From Sphingobacteriaceae bacterium UBA6709 (GTDB lineage: Bacteria; Bacteroidota; Bacteroidia; Sphingobacteriales; Sphingobacteriaceae): a stretch of DNA of 20,705 bases. Positions 14,359 through 20,705 of this stretch are shown here, piece by piece. The notes beneath the pieces were generated by a model, which saw nothing but the letters and a program-made list of their open reading frames with translations, was not told the origin of the DNA and made no database searches. The first letter of the stretch is position 1, and each line of letters starts with the position of its first letter. The stretch covers positions 38,948 through 59,652 of the forward strand of contig DKIV01000010.1 in the NCBI GenBank assembly GCA_002454425.1, in the 5' to 3' direction. Position numbers and translations under genes: made by a program.

Positions 14359-15177
14359 TTACAATTCAAGTCCACATTTTTGCATAATTTCAGCACTTAC
14401 ACCTGTTGAGGAATATCCTCCGTCATGGAAGAGGTTTTGCATCGTTACCATTCTTGTAAGATCAGAGAATAGTGTAATGCAATAGTCCGCGCATGATTCA
14501 GCGTCAGCATTGCCAAGAGGCGACATGGCATCAGCATAGTCAAAGAAGTCATTGAAGCCCTTGATTCCAGTTCCTGCGGTTGTCTTAGTAGGTGACTGTG
14601 AAACTGTGTTAATTCTTACCTTCTTCTCAACGCCATAATGGTAGCCAAAACTTCTCGCGATTGACTCTAGCATTGACTTGATATCGGCCATATCCGTATA
14701 GAAAGGATATGTACGTTGAGCCGCCATATACGTTAGGGCAACCACACTACCGCCCTCTGCAATAGCATCGAGGTTTTTAGCTACGCTAAGCATCTTATGA
14801 AAGGATAGCGCGGAAATGTCGATACCTTTCAAAAAGTAGTCGTAATTAGACTCTGCATAAGGGATTTTCTTACGCATATTAATACTCATACCGATGGAAT
14901 GCAATACGAAGTCGATCTTACCACCAAGGATTTCCTGGCTCTGTGTATACAGATTGGTAAGGTCTTCGATGCTAGTTGCATCGGCCGGAATAATCTTCGA
15001 ATTTGTTTTTTCTGCCAATGCATCCATCTCACCCATACGCATGGCCACCGGAGCATTGGTAAGTACAAATGTGGCACCTTCTTCATGAGCTTTCTCGGCA
15101 ATTTTCCAGGCTATAGAATTTTCATTTAATGCACCTGTGATAATACCGCGTTTACCTTTTAATAAATTATAAGCCAT
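14359..15177 (-). CDS. fabI: enoyl-[acyl-carrier-protein] reductase (NADH)
   Basis: FabI, the last reduction step in each round of type II fatty acid elongation, a cytoplasmic tetramer. It is 272 residues, normal length. The divergent SDR cofactor loop GIITGALNENSIAWKIA (11-27) replaces the classical GxxxGxG. The active site matches the FabI pattern: Tyr150, Tyr160 and Lys167 (Y-x6-K), in LTYMAAQRTYPFYTDMADIK (148-167), followed by VSQSPTKTTAG, the Bacteroidota form of the substrate-binding loop. Gly95-equivalent and other triclosan-resistance positions cannot be judged by eye. It has its own promoter overlapping the 3' end of recN, so it need not depend on the upstream genes. Confidence 0.96.
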   Translation of the reverse strand: MAYNLLKGKRGIITGALNENSIAWKIAEKAHEEGATFVLTNAPVAMRMGEMDALAEKTNSKIIPADATSIEDLTNLYTQSQEILGGKIDFVLHSIGMSINMRKKIPYAESNYDYFLKGIDISALSFHKMLSVAKNLDAIAEGGSVVALTYMAAQRTYPFYTDMADIKSMLESIARSFGYHYGVEKKVRINTVSQSPTKTTAGTGIKGFNDFFDYADAMSPLGNADAESCADYCITLFSDLTRMVTMQNLFHDGGYSSTGVSAEIMQKCGLEL

Positions 15178-15226
15178 GTTTATTAATTTGGCGACTAAAA
15201 TAAGGAAAGTTTCTGTATTTGAGCCG

Positions 15227-15255
15227 CAAATCTAAAAACTATCATTAATTACCAA
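15227..15255 (-). promoter_or_regulatory. fabI promoter
   Basis: On the minus strand, TTG (15255-15253), 18 bp, then TAGATTTG (15234-15227), an exact TAnnTTTG. The -33 box lies inside the last codons of recN. The leader to the fabI ATG at 15177 would be about 40-45 nt. Confidence 0.65.
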
Positions 15256-16912
15256 TATCCAGCAATTCGCGGGCATTCTTTAGTGCTGACTCTCCTGGAT
15301 TTTGGCCACTTAACATCTTGGCAATCTCCTGAATACGCTCTTCTTCGCTAAGTTTTACAATGTTACTCTGCGTTTTATCCCCTTGCTCATCTTTGTATAC
15401 AAAGTAGTGGTTTTCACCGCGACTGGCTATTTGCGGCAGGTGTGTGATGCTGATCACCTGCATCCCTTGCGACAAACGCTCCATGATTCTGCCTACTTTT
15501 AAAGCCACCTCTCCCGAAATTCCCGTGTCTATTTCATCGAAAATGATGGTAGGAAGTGCAATGTGCTGAGAGATCAGGGATTTGACGCTTAACATCAGGC
15601 GGGAGAGCTCCCCCCCCGAAGCAACCTTGTTCATTGGTGCCGGCAGTTGTCCTTTGTTGGCTGAGAAGAGAAACTGTATCTTATTACGCCCAAAATTGTT
15701 CAGCATGTCTTCATCCAGCAGCACATTCTCAATTTTCAGTTGCGCGTTTGGCATGCCTACTTCGGTAAGCAACGCCTTAACTTTCTCCTCTATATCGGGA
15801 ATTACCGCGTTCCTGCTTGCTGACAGTGTATCAGACAAGGTTATCAGCTCCGCCTTGAGTACCACAGCCTCTTCTTTAAGTGTTAGCAACTCCTCGTCAA
15901 TGGTGCTAATTGAATTGAGCTTATCTGAGAGTTGTTGTTGTATGACCAGGAGATCCTCTACGGATCCTACACGATGTTTATTTTCCAGATTGTAAATCAA
16001 CGTGAGGCGTTCATTGAGGTCTGCTGACCGCTGCTCATTGATGTTCGTGCGTTGCTCTATCGTTTCAAGCTCTGCCGAGAGGTCTTTCAACTCAATGAGG
16101 ACGCTCTCCAGACGGGAAGCTATAGGCGATACAGAAGGGAGATAACGCGCCGCGGCCTGCACGTAGGAGAGCGACTCTTTAAGCGATTGCAGCGCGTTGC
16201 TTTCTGAATCCTGAATTAACGACAAGGCTCCTAAAAATGCGCGTTTAATCTCTTCCGCGTGACTGAGCTGCTCGAGTTCCAACTCCATTTGTTCCTGTTC
16301 GCCCTGTTGAAGCGACGCCAGCTCCAGCTCCGAAAATTGAAACTGATAGTAGTCATAATCATTCTTTGCCTGCAGGTTTTCTTCCTCCAGACGTCTGATG
16401 CGGGCAACGGTATTGCGATATTTGCGGAAGTTCTCCTGATATTTCTGAAGTAATATATCGTTTGCAGCGAGCGTATCGACCATTAACGTCTGAAAGTTTT
16501 CATCGTTAATTTCCATCGTTGCATGTTGCGAATGAATGTCAATTAGGGCGGAGCCTAACTCTCGAAGTGTGGCGAGATTTACCGGAGTGTCATTTATAAA
16601 TGCTCGGGACTTGCCATCGGGAGTTATTTCTCTTCGCAATACCGTCTCTGCTTCGTAGTCAAGGTCTTTTTCTTCAAAAAAACGATCCAGTCCGTAATTG
16701 GCAATGGAGAACCTTCCTTCAATAACGCACTTCTTCTCTTGATTAAAGAAAGATTTTCCCTCAGCACGCTGTCCCAAAAGCAGCGAAAGGGCTCCCAGGA
16801 TAATTGATTTTCCGGCTCCTGTTTCACCGGTCAGGATATTGAGCCTTTCCGAGAATGATATATTTAGATTTTCAATAAGTGCGTAATTGCGTATTATTAA
16901 ACGACTAAGCAT
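15245..16912 (-). CDS. recN: DNA repair protein RecN
   Basis: RecN, an SMC-like ATPase in double-strand-break repair. With the start at 16912 it has 555 residues, the usual family size. Walker A is GETGAGKS (29-36), long coiled-coil arms occupy about 150-380, the ABC signature SGGELSRLML begins at 432, Walker B IIFDEIDTG at 456, and the H-loop region SITHLPQIA follows. The ATG at 16912 is preferred to an in-frame ATG at 16978, because RecN proteins begin MLxxLxIxNYALI, as here (MLSRLIIRNYALIENL), and the upstream codons lie partly in a hairpin. It is the distal gene of the bamD-rpoZ-coaBC-porD cluster, 136 bp after porD. Confidence 0.96.
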   Translation of the reverse strand: MLSRLIIRNYALIENLNISFSERLNILTGETGAGKSIILGALSLLLGQRAEGKSFFNQEKKCVIEGRFSIANYGLDRFFEEKDLDYEAETVLRREITPDGKSRAFINDTPVNLATLRELGSALIDIHSQHATMEINDENFQTLMVDTLAANDILLQKYQENFRKYRNTVARIRRLEEENLQAKNDYDYYQFQFSELELASLQQGEQEQMELELEQLSHAEEIKRAFLGALSLIQDSESNALQSLKESLSYVQAAARYLPSVSPIASRLESVLIELKDLSAELETIEQRTNINEQRSADLNERLTLIYNLENKHRVGSVEDLLVIQQQLSDKLNSISTIDEELLTLKEEAVVLKAELITLSDTLSASRNAVIPDIEEKVKALLTEVGMPNAQLKIENVLLDEDMLNNFGRNKIQFLFSANKGQLPAPMNKVASGGELSRLMLSVKSLISQHIALPTIIFDEIDTGISGEVALKVGRIMERLSQGMQVISITHLPQIASRGENHYFVYKDEQGDKTQSNIVKLSEEERIQEIAKMLSGQNPGESALKNARELLDIGN

Positions 16913-16961
16913 ATGGTCTTTATGTATCTGTGTTACTACCTTAAATAGCTCTTTAAAAGTA

Positions 16962-16989
16962 CGGTCTTTGCCCCACATGGCAAAGACCG
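16962..16989 (-). promoter_or_regulatory. hairpin between porD and recN
   Basis: A perfect 11-bp inverted repeat, CGGTCTTTGCC (16962-16972) and GGCAAAGACCG (16979-16989), with a 6-nt loop. On the minus strand it lies 59 bases after the porD stop and 49 bases before the recN start, and it is followed by only a short T-run (TACTTTT), so it could be a weak terminator or attenuator that lowers recN expression relative to porD. Confidence 0.55.
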
Positions 16990-17048
16990 CATATAAGCTA
17001 TCTCAATAAAGTATAAGAAACTTTTATTGTTTGCCCTAAGTATTAGCT

Positions 17049-17948
17049 TCAGCGATTTAACTCGTAATATTTACCGCTGTTGGCAGGATCTGTTTTTGAT
17101 AATATCCCCCAGGCTGTTGCCCTGTCTTTATAAGGTGCCGCACGAAGGATGTTTAGCAGCTCATCACTCTTCGTGCTGAAGAATATTTGATTATAATAGG
17201 CTCCGGGCTGGCGGAGATCGGTTTTCAATAACATGGGAAGTACATCGATGATTGTTGCCCGCGCTTCTTCAGGCTTAACAGATAATACATCCAGACCCTT
17301 GCGGTGATAGAAATAGCTGAAGTCGCGAAATGGCATAAAATCTTTCCTGTTAAGGTTATCGGCCAGCCAGAAACGGTTCCTGAAATCTTCAGCGGCTTTC
17401 CATCCGATGAATCCGGAACTTTGCGCGTTATTACATACCGTGCGCGCACGCTCAAAATAAGTGCTTCCCCCTAAATGGCTGAAGCTATCAGCGTCTATGC
17501 CAATAATGGTATATGCGTAGTACGCAAGTAAGGAACTTAAATTGTTCAGGAAACTTTGATCATTATAATCAAGCGGTTGTGAGTCGACATAACTGAAGTC
17601 GAAGTTCTTGTCGGCCATCGTGAGCATGGGCGATTGATACGTCGTTCCATATACAGGACGGCTGCTTAAGATCTGCGCCTCTGCACGATAGTTTGAGGCC
17701 CCGTCCCATTCATTAATAGTGATCACGAACGTGCAGTTGATGCGTTCTGCCGGATTTAGCGTATGTTCAGTCCATTTGCGGCCGTTTAGAAACTCCTGTA
17801 TGGCTAATCGCAGAACCTTTAACGAGTTTTTGTTCGTGTTCTGCACGCGTGGTGACAGTAGCTGAACCTTGGCATTCAGATCCTGAGCGTCAGACGGCAG
17901 ACTGAGCGCGACAAATGTAATCGTGATCGCTAAAATCCACCTGATCAT
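17049..17948 (-). CDS. porD: PorD / DUF4835 family protein
   Basis: A 299-residue secreted protein of the DUF4835 family, named PorD in connection with type IX secretion; its exact task is not established. The signal peptide covers about 1-21 (LAITITFVALSLPSDAQ). Family segments are LNAKVQLLSPRVQNTNKN near the N-terminus, WTEHTLNPAERINCTFVI, SSRPVYGTTYQSPML, a central NLSSLLAYYAYTIIGIDADS (the most conserved part) and a C-terminal helical region. The start overlaps the coaBC stop by 4 bases (ATGA), so the two are translationally coupled. The position between coaBC and recN is the standard one in Bacteroidota. No other T9SS gene is in the window. Confidence 0.88.
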   Translation of the reverse strand: MIRWILAITITFVALSLPSDAQDLNAKVQLLSPRVQNTNKNSLKVLRLAIQEFLNGRKWTEHTLNPAERINCTFVITINEWDGASNYRAEAQILSSRPVYGTTYQSPMLTMADKNFDFSYVDSQPLDYNDQSFLNNLSSLLAYYAYTIIGIDADSFSHLGGSTYFERARTVCNNAQSSGFIGWKAAEDFRNRFWLADNLNRKDFMPFRDFSYFYHRKGLDVLSVKPEEARATIIDVLPMLLKTDLRQPGAYYNQIFFSTKSDELLNILRAAPYKDRATAWGILSKTDPANSGKYYELNR

Positions 17949-19141
17949 AATAGACTCACAATCGCTTCGCAGATATCTTCGGCAACCTCTGTTTTGCTCT
18001 TCAGCGGATATTCCCTTACGGTCAGGTTCGCATGGATAATGCTTACTTTATTGGTATCTGTACGAAAACCTGCTCCCTGATCATTTAATGAGTTTAGGAC
18101 AATGAAATCGAGGTTCTTGCGCTTAAGTTTAGCCATCGCGTTTTCCACTTCATTTTCTGTTTCCAGCGCAAAGCCTGCCAAAATCTGTCCGTTTTGCTTC
18201 ATCTCGCCCGCCATGGCTAAAATGTCTGTGGTTTTCTGAAGCTCGAGCGTAAGTGCCGAGTCGGATTTTTTAATTTTTTGACCAGCAACTTCTTTTGGCT
18301 TATAGTCAGCAACGGCGGCACTCATGATAGCTACTTTGCAGTCAGGAAAAGAGGCCTTAACAGCTGCGGCCATTTCATCTGAGCTGTTTACATCTATCCG
18401 TTGAATTCCAGGATGGTCGATATTAAGATGCGTCGGCCCACTGATTAACGTCACTAAGGCTCCTCGTTTTGCCAACTGTAATGCCAGGGCGTATCCCATT
18501 TTTCCACTTGAGTAGTTGCCGATGAAACGTACGGGATCGATGGCTTCAAACGTTGGACCTGCCGTTACAATTACCTTAACATCCGCCAGTGTTGATCCTG
18601 CCGCAAAATGCCGCTCAAGGGTACCTACAATCTCTTCCGGTTCGGCCATCCGGCCTTCACCGCTCAATCCGCTGGCAAGTTCACCGCTACCGGGAGCGAT
18701 ATTTATATTTCCATAGGATTGTAGTTGTTTGATATTATGTCGCGTAGCGGGATGCTGCCACATGTCGAGGTCCATCGCAGGGGCAAAGAATACCGGACAA
18801 CGCGCGGAAAGATAAGTCGCAGTCAGAAGATTATCACATAATCCCTGAGCCAGCTTTGCCAGCGTATTTGCACTCGCCGGCGCGATGATGAATAAATCCG
18901 CCCACAGTCCTAACTCAACGTGACTATCCCATTGACCATTGGCCTGATCGAATGAATGTATACTTACGGGGTGTTTTGATAAAGTTGACAGCGTAAGGGG
19001 AGTGATGAAGTTTGTCGCATCGGCTGTCATAATAACCTTGACGTTTGCTCCAGCTTTTACCAACAATCTGACTAATGTTGCCGATTTGTAACTGGCTATA
19101 CTGCCGCAAACGCCAAGTAAAATTTTTTTTCCTTCAAGCAT
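17945..19141 (-). CDS. coaBC: phosphopantothenoylcysteine decarboxylase / phosphopantothenate-cysteine ligase
   Basis: Bifunctional CoaBC (Dfp) of coenzyme A synthesis: the C-terminal half joins 4'-phosphopantothenate and cysteine, and the N-terminal FMN domain decarboxylates the product. It is 398 residues, normal length. The CoaC half shows GVCGSIASYKSA (10-21), His74 in HVELGL, PASANTLAKLAQG and the substrate motif PAMD (121-124). The CoaB half shows TAGPTFEAIDPVRFIGNYSS (193-212), AAVADYKPKEV, the KK...L substrate segment and NDQGAGFRTDTNKV. Two catalytic positions differ from E. coli: PAMN is PAMD, and the Cys of ACGxxGxGRM is Ser157 (ASGLSGEGRM). From memory both are common in Bacteroidota, so the enzyme is probably active. 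A possible -7 element TATATTTG lies at 19208-19201. Confidence 0.95.
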   Translation of the reverse strand: MLEGKKILLGVCGSIASYKSATLVRLLVKAGANVKVIMTADATNFITPLTLSTLSKHPVSIHSFDQANGQWDSHVELGLWADLFIIAPASANTLAKLAQGLCDNLLTATYLSARCPVFFAPAMDLDMWQHPATRHNIKQLQSYGNINIAPGSGELASGLSGEGRMAEPEEIVGTLERHFAAGSTLADVKVIVTAGPTFEAIDPVRFIGNYSSGKMGYALALQLAKRGALVTLISGPTHLNIDHPGIQRIDVNSSDEMAAAVKASFPDCKVAIMSAAVADYKPKEVAGQKIKKSDSALTLELQKTTDILAMAGEMKQNGQILAGFALETENEVENAMAKLKRKNLDFIVLNSLNDQGAGFRTDTNKVSIIHANLTVREYPLKSKTEVAEDICEAIVSLL

Positions 19142-19200
19142 GGTGTAATCTTAACGAATTCACTTTTCTTCCAGCGTTTCTCCCGCCGAAAGTTGAAGGA

Positions 19201-19208
19201 CAAATATA
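19201..19208 (-). promoter_or_regulatory. possible internal -7 element before coaBC
   Basis: TATATTTG on the minus strand matches TAnnTTTG and lies 59 bp before the coaBC start, in the spacer after rpoZ. No TTG is found at the proper distance upstream, so this could be a weak internal promoter or chance. Confidence 0.3.
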
Positions 19209-19215
19209 GAACAAA

Positions 19216-19548
19216 TTAAGCTTGTTCTTTTGCTGGATTACGGAAGTAAACCTTATCGTTCAGGAATTCATCAATGCTGATAAGCGTTGGTTTGGGCATA
19301 CGCTCATAATGCTTGGAAATTTCAATCTGCTCACGGTTTTCAAATACTTCTTCCAGGTTGTCATTTGATGAAGCGAATTCAGAAAGTTTTCCCTGAAGCT
19401 CTTCTTTAATGTTGTTCGAGATCTGATTAGCACGCTTTGCAATAATCACCAACGATTCGTAAAGATTGTCGGTAGACTTATCTAACTGACGAAGATCGCG
19501 TGTTACGGTTGTTGCTGGTACGTTGTTATTTGGTTTTGTGTTGCTCAT
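19216..19548 (-). CDS. rpoZ: RNA polymerase omega-like subunit (Rpb6 family)
   Basis: The Bacteroidota form of the omega subunit, 110 residues, which helps assemble and stabilise beta' in RNA polymerase. The conserved core is LRQLDKSTDNLYESLVIIAK and RANQISNNIKEELQGKLSEF (about 19-58), followed by a less conserved acidic middle and a C-terminal region ERMPKPTLISIDEFLNDKVY. This form differs strongly from proteobacterial omega and is usually recognised by Rpb6/omega profiles only. Its ATG lies inside the end of bamD (23-bp overlap, 19526-19548), so its translation is probably coupled to that of bamD. Confidence 0.92.
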   Translation of the reverse strand: MSNTKPNNNVPATTVTRDLRQLDKSTDNLYESLVIIAKRANQISNNIKEELQGKLSEFASSNDNLEEVFENREQIEISKHYERMPKPTLISIDEFLNDKVYFRNPAKEQA

Positions 19549-20443
19549 CTTGACTCTTTTTATTTTCTTCCAATTGTTCTTTATAACGCTTTATAGCTTC
19601 CTGTTGTTCTGCTATAACTTTCAATGCATTCTTTATTCCCGACTCAGAGTCGGTTTTGTAATGGTTGATATTCTTAAGATACTTGCTGTTCGGATAGTTC
19701 TCAACGAATTCGTTTGCAAGTGTGATTGCTTCTGTGAAGCGCTCTTCCTGTTTGCTTTCTATGCTATTCGCTGCAAATAAGTATTGAGCGTGTACCGTTA
19801 GATATTCCATCTCTTCGGCATACTTCGTATCTGGATAATCTCTTAGCACATTCTTAAACGCGAATACCGCTGAACGATAGTTCTGTACATCATATCCTCC
19901 GATATCATAATAAAGCTTCGCGTTTGCGAATGCCTTTCTTTCAAGCTTGTCACGTAGCTTCTGGATTAGATCACTTGCTTCTGCTACACGATCGCTCTTA
20001 GGATAGAAGTTTATAAACAGCTGTAATGACTCAATAGCCTGAAGCGTGTTCTGCTGATCTAAGGAGAATTTTGGCGAATCCAGATAGTAACAGTATGCCG
20101 ACATGAAACGGCACTCTTCCGCACGGGTACTATTCGGGTAAGTATCTGCAAATACCTTGAACAAATATCGGGAGGTAGTATAATCCCCAAGTCTGTAGTT
20201 TGTATATGCGAAATAATAAGCTAATTCTTCAGCCTCTTCACGTCCTCTGAACTTCTGGTTCAATTGGTCGAATAAAGCTAGTGCTTTTGTATAGTCCTTT
20301 TTATTGTAAAGCCTTATTGCTTCCTGGTACTTCTTTCCTGTGTCGTTACTGGCCAATAATTTTTCATACCTGCTTTTACAGCCAGCAACCGAAAATAAAA
20401 GGATTAACAATCCCCACGTTAATAAACGCTTGTTTTTAAACAT
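19526..20443 (-). CDS. bamD: outer-membrane assembly lipoprotein BamD
   Basis: BamD, the TPR lipoprotein of the beta-barrel assembly machinery at the inner face of the outer membrane. With the start at 20443 it has 305 residues and a proper lipoprotein signal (MFKNKRLL, hydrophobic core, lipobox VAGC). TPR-like helical pairs follow: YQEAIRLYNKKDYTKALALF, AYTNYRLGDYTTSRYLFKVF, IESLQLFINFYPKSDRVAEA and SAVFAFKNVLRDYPDTKYAE. The C-terminal tail is highly charged. An in-frame ATG at 20539 would add 32 residues without signal character and lies upstream of a good promoter, so it is rejected. Together with rpoZ, coaBC and porD it forms a cluster common in Bacteroidota. Confidence 0.93.
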   Translation of the reverse strand: MFKNKRLLTWGLLILLFSVAGCKSRYEKLLASNDTGKKYQEAIRLYNKKDYTKALALFDQLNQKFRGREEAEELAYYFAYTNYRLGDYTTSRYLFKVFADTYPNSTRAEECRFMSAYCYYLDSPKFSLDQQNTLQAIESLQLFINFYPKSDRVAEASDLIQKLRDKLERKAFANAKLYYDIGGYDVQNYRSAVFAFKNVLRDYPDTKYAEEMEYLTVHAQYLFAANSIESKQEERFTEAITLANEFVENYPNSKYLKNINHYKTDSESGIKNALKVIAEQQEAIKRYKEQLEENKKSQDEQHKTK

Positions 20444-20447
20444 CCTG

Positions 20448-20478
20448 CAAAGATACATTAATGTCAAGTAATAATCAA
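20448..20478 (-). promoter_or_regulatory. bamD promoter, nearly leaderless
   Basis: On the minus strand, TTG (20478-20476), 20 bp, then TATCTTTG (20455-20448), an exact TAnnTTTG. Only four bases separate this element from the bamD ATG at 20443, so transcription should start at or next to the start codon. Confidence 0.7.
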
Positions 20479-20539
20479 TGGATAATATATCAAGCTGCGA
20501 ATGTAATATATATAATGATTTTTTGTACCTATTTAACAA

Positions 20540-20705
20540 ATGTTAACATGAACAGCCGGCTTGATCGTGTATTATATATAGTGCTTGATCGTGGGTATAT
20601 ATAATAGCTTTAAGCATGACCGGCCCGTTTCGCCTGCCCGCAAATCGTATTTGTTAATATTCGAAAATTCTATCCTTATTCTTTATTCCATCTTCCGGCG
20701 CCCCA
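20540..20705. other. AT-rich non-coding right edge with a short tandem repeat
   Basis: No gene is seen. GCTTGATCGTG occurs at 20559-20569 and 20583-20593 (24-bp period), each copy followed by an AT-rich TATATATA-type run. A 12-bp palindrome, TTAACA-AA-TGTTAA, lies at 20533-20546. The last 90 bases are GC-richer and carry no clear promoter or hairpin. Confidence 0.5.

Noticed and set aside
16913..16978. 22-codon N-terminal extension of recN starting at 16978
   Set aside because: The family N-terminus starts at MLSRLIIRNYALI (16912), and the extension begins within a perfect hairpin.
20444..20539. 32-codon N-terminal extension of bamD starting at 20539
   Set aside because: It would destroy the lipoprotein signal position and lies across the -33/-7 promoter.
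1..20705. Mobile element, prophage, CRISPR array or defence system
   Set aside because: No transposase, integrase, phage or Cas-like protein, no target-site duplications and no regularly spaced repeats were found on either strand.

Overview
The window is an ordinary-looking chromosomal stretch of a Bacteroidota bacterium, most likely Sphingobacteriaceae-like (Pedobacter/Mucilaginibacter type; the genus is an inference). The evidence is Bacteroidota-type promoters (TTG, about 19 bp, then TAnnTTTG), few Shine-Dalgarno sites, a PorD/DUF4835 gene, Bacteroidota forms of FabI, CoaBC and RpoZ, and the gene order bamD-rpoZ-coaBC-porD-recN. I see no insertion sequence, prophage, CRISPR array, tRNA or rRNA.

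Layout, left to right. (1) 1-173 is a left edge without a complete gene, ending in a long perfect palindrome that touches the first start codon. (2) 174-2526 is a three-gene envelope module: a six-helix membrane protein, a small winged-helix regulator coupled to it by a GTGA overlap, and creD. The same ACTTTG-N5-CAAAGT palindrome stands in front of both the first gene and creD, so the regulator probably controls both. (3) 2569-6229 is a str-type operon, rpsL-rpsG-fusA-rpsJ, with a good promoter, hairpins in two spacers and a strong terminator directly after rpsJ. The S10 genes that often follow rpsJ are absent. (4) 6399-7608 holds a small FUSC-like membrane protein and a convergent coiled-coil envelope protein; both stop codons lie inside one shared 17-bp terminator stem. 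(5) 7828-9084 encodes a prephenate dehydrogenase that looks like the fungal Tyr1 protein, not the short bacterial TyrA. (6) 9168-12555 pairs a lipoprotein of the PQQ-dependent sorbosone/aldose dehydrogenase family with a TonB-dependent receptor whose plug resembles the PQQ transporter PqqU/YncD. (7) 12668-14285 pairs a UPF0104-type membrane protein with a short-chain dehydrogenase. (8) On the minus strand, 20478 down to 14359 is a housekeeping block: bamD, rpoZ, coaBC, porD, recN, then fabI with its own promoter. (9) 20540-20705 is non-coding and AT-rich, with a 24-bp-period repeat.

The most interesting hypotheses are: the dehydrogenase/receptor pair as a PQQ scavenging-and-use unit; the paired palindromic operators of the CreD module; the fungal-type TyrA; and the bamD promoter, which places transcription start almost on the start codon. 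All functional calls come from reading the sequence and from memory of the protein families; no database search was run.
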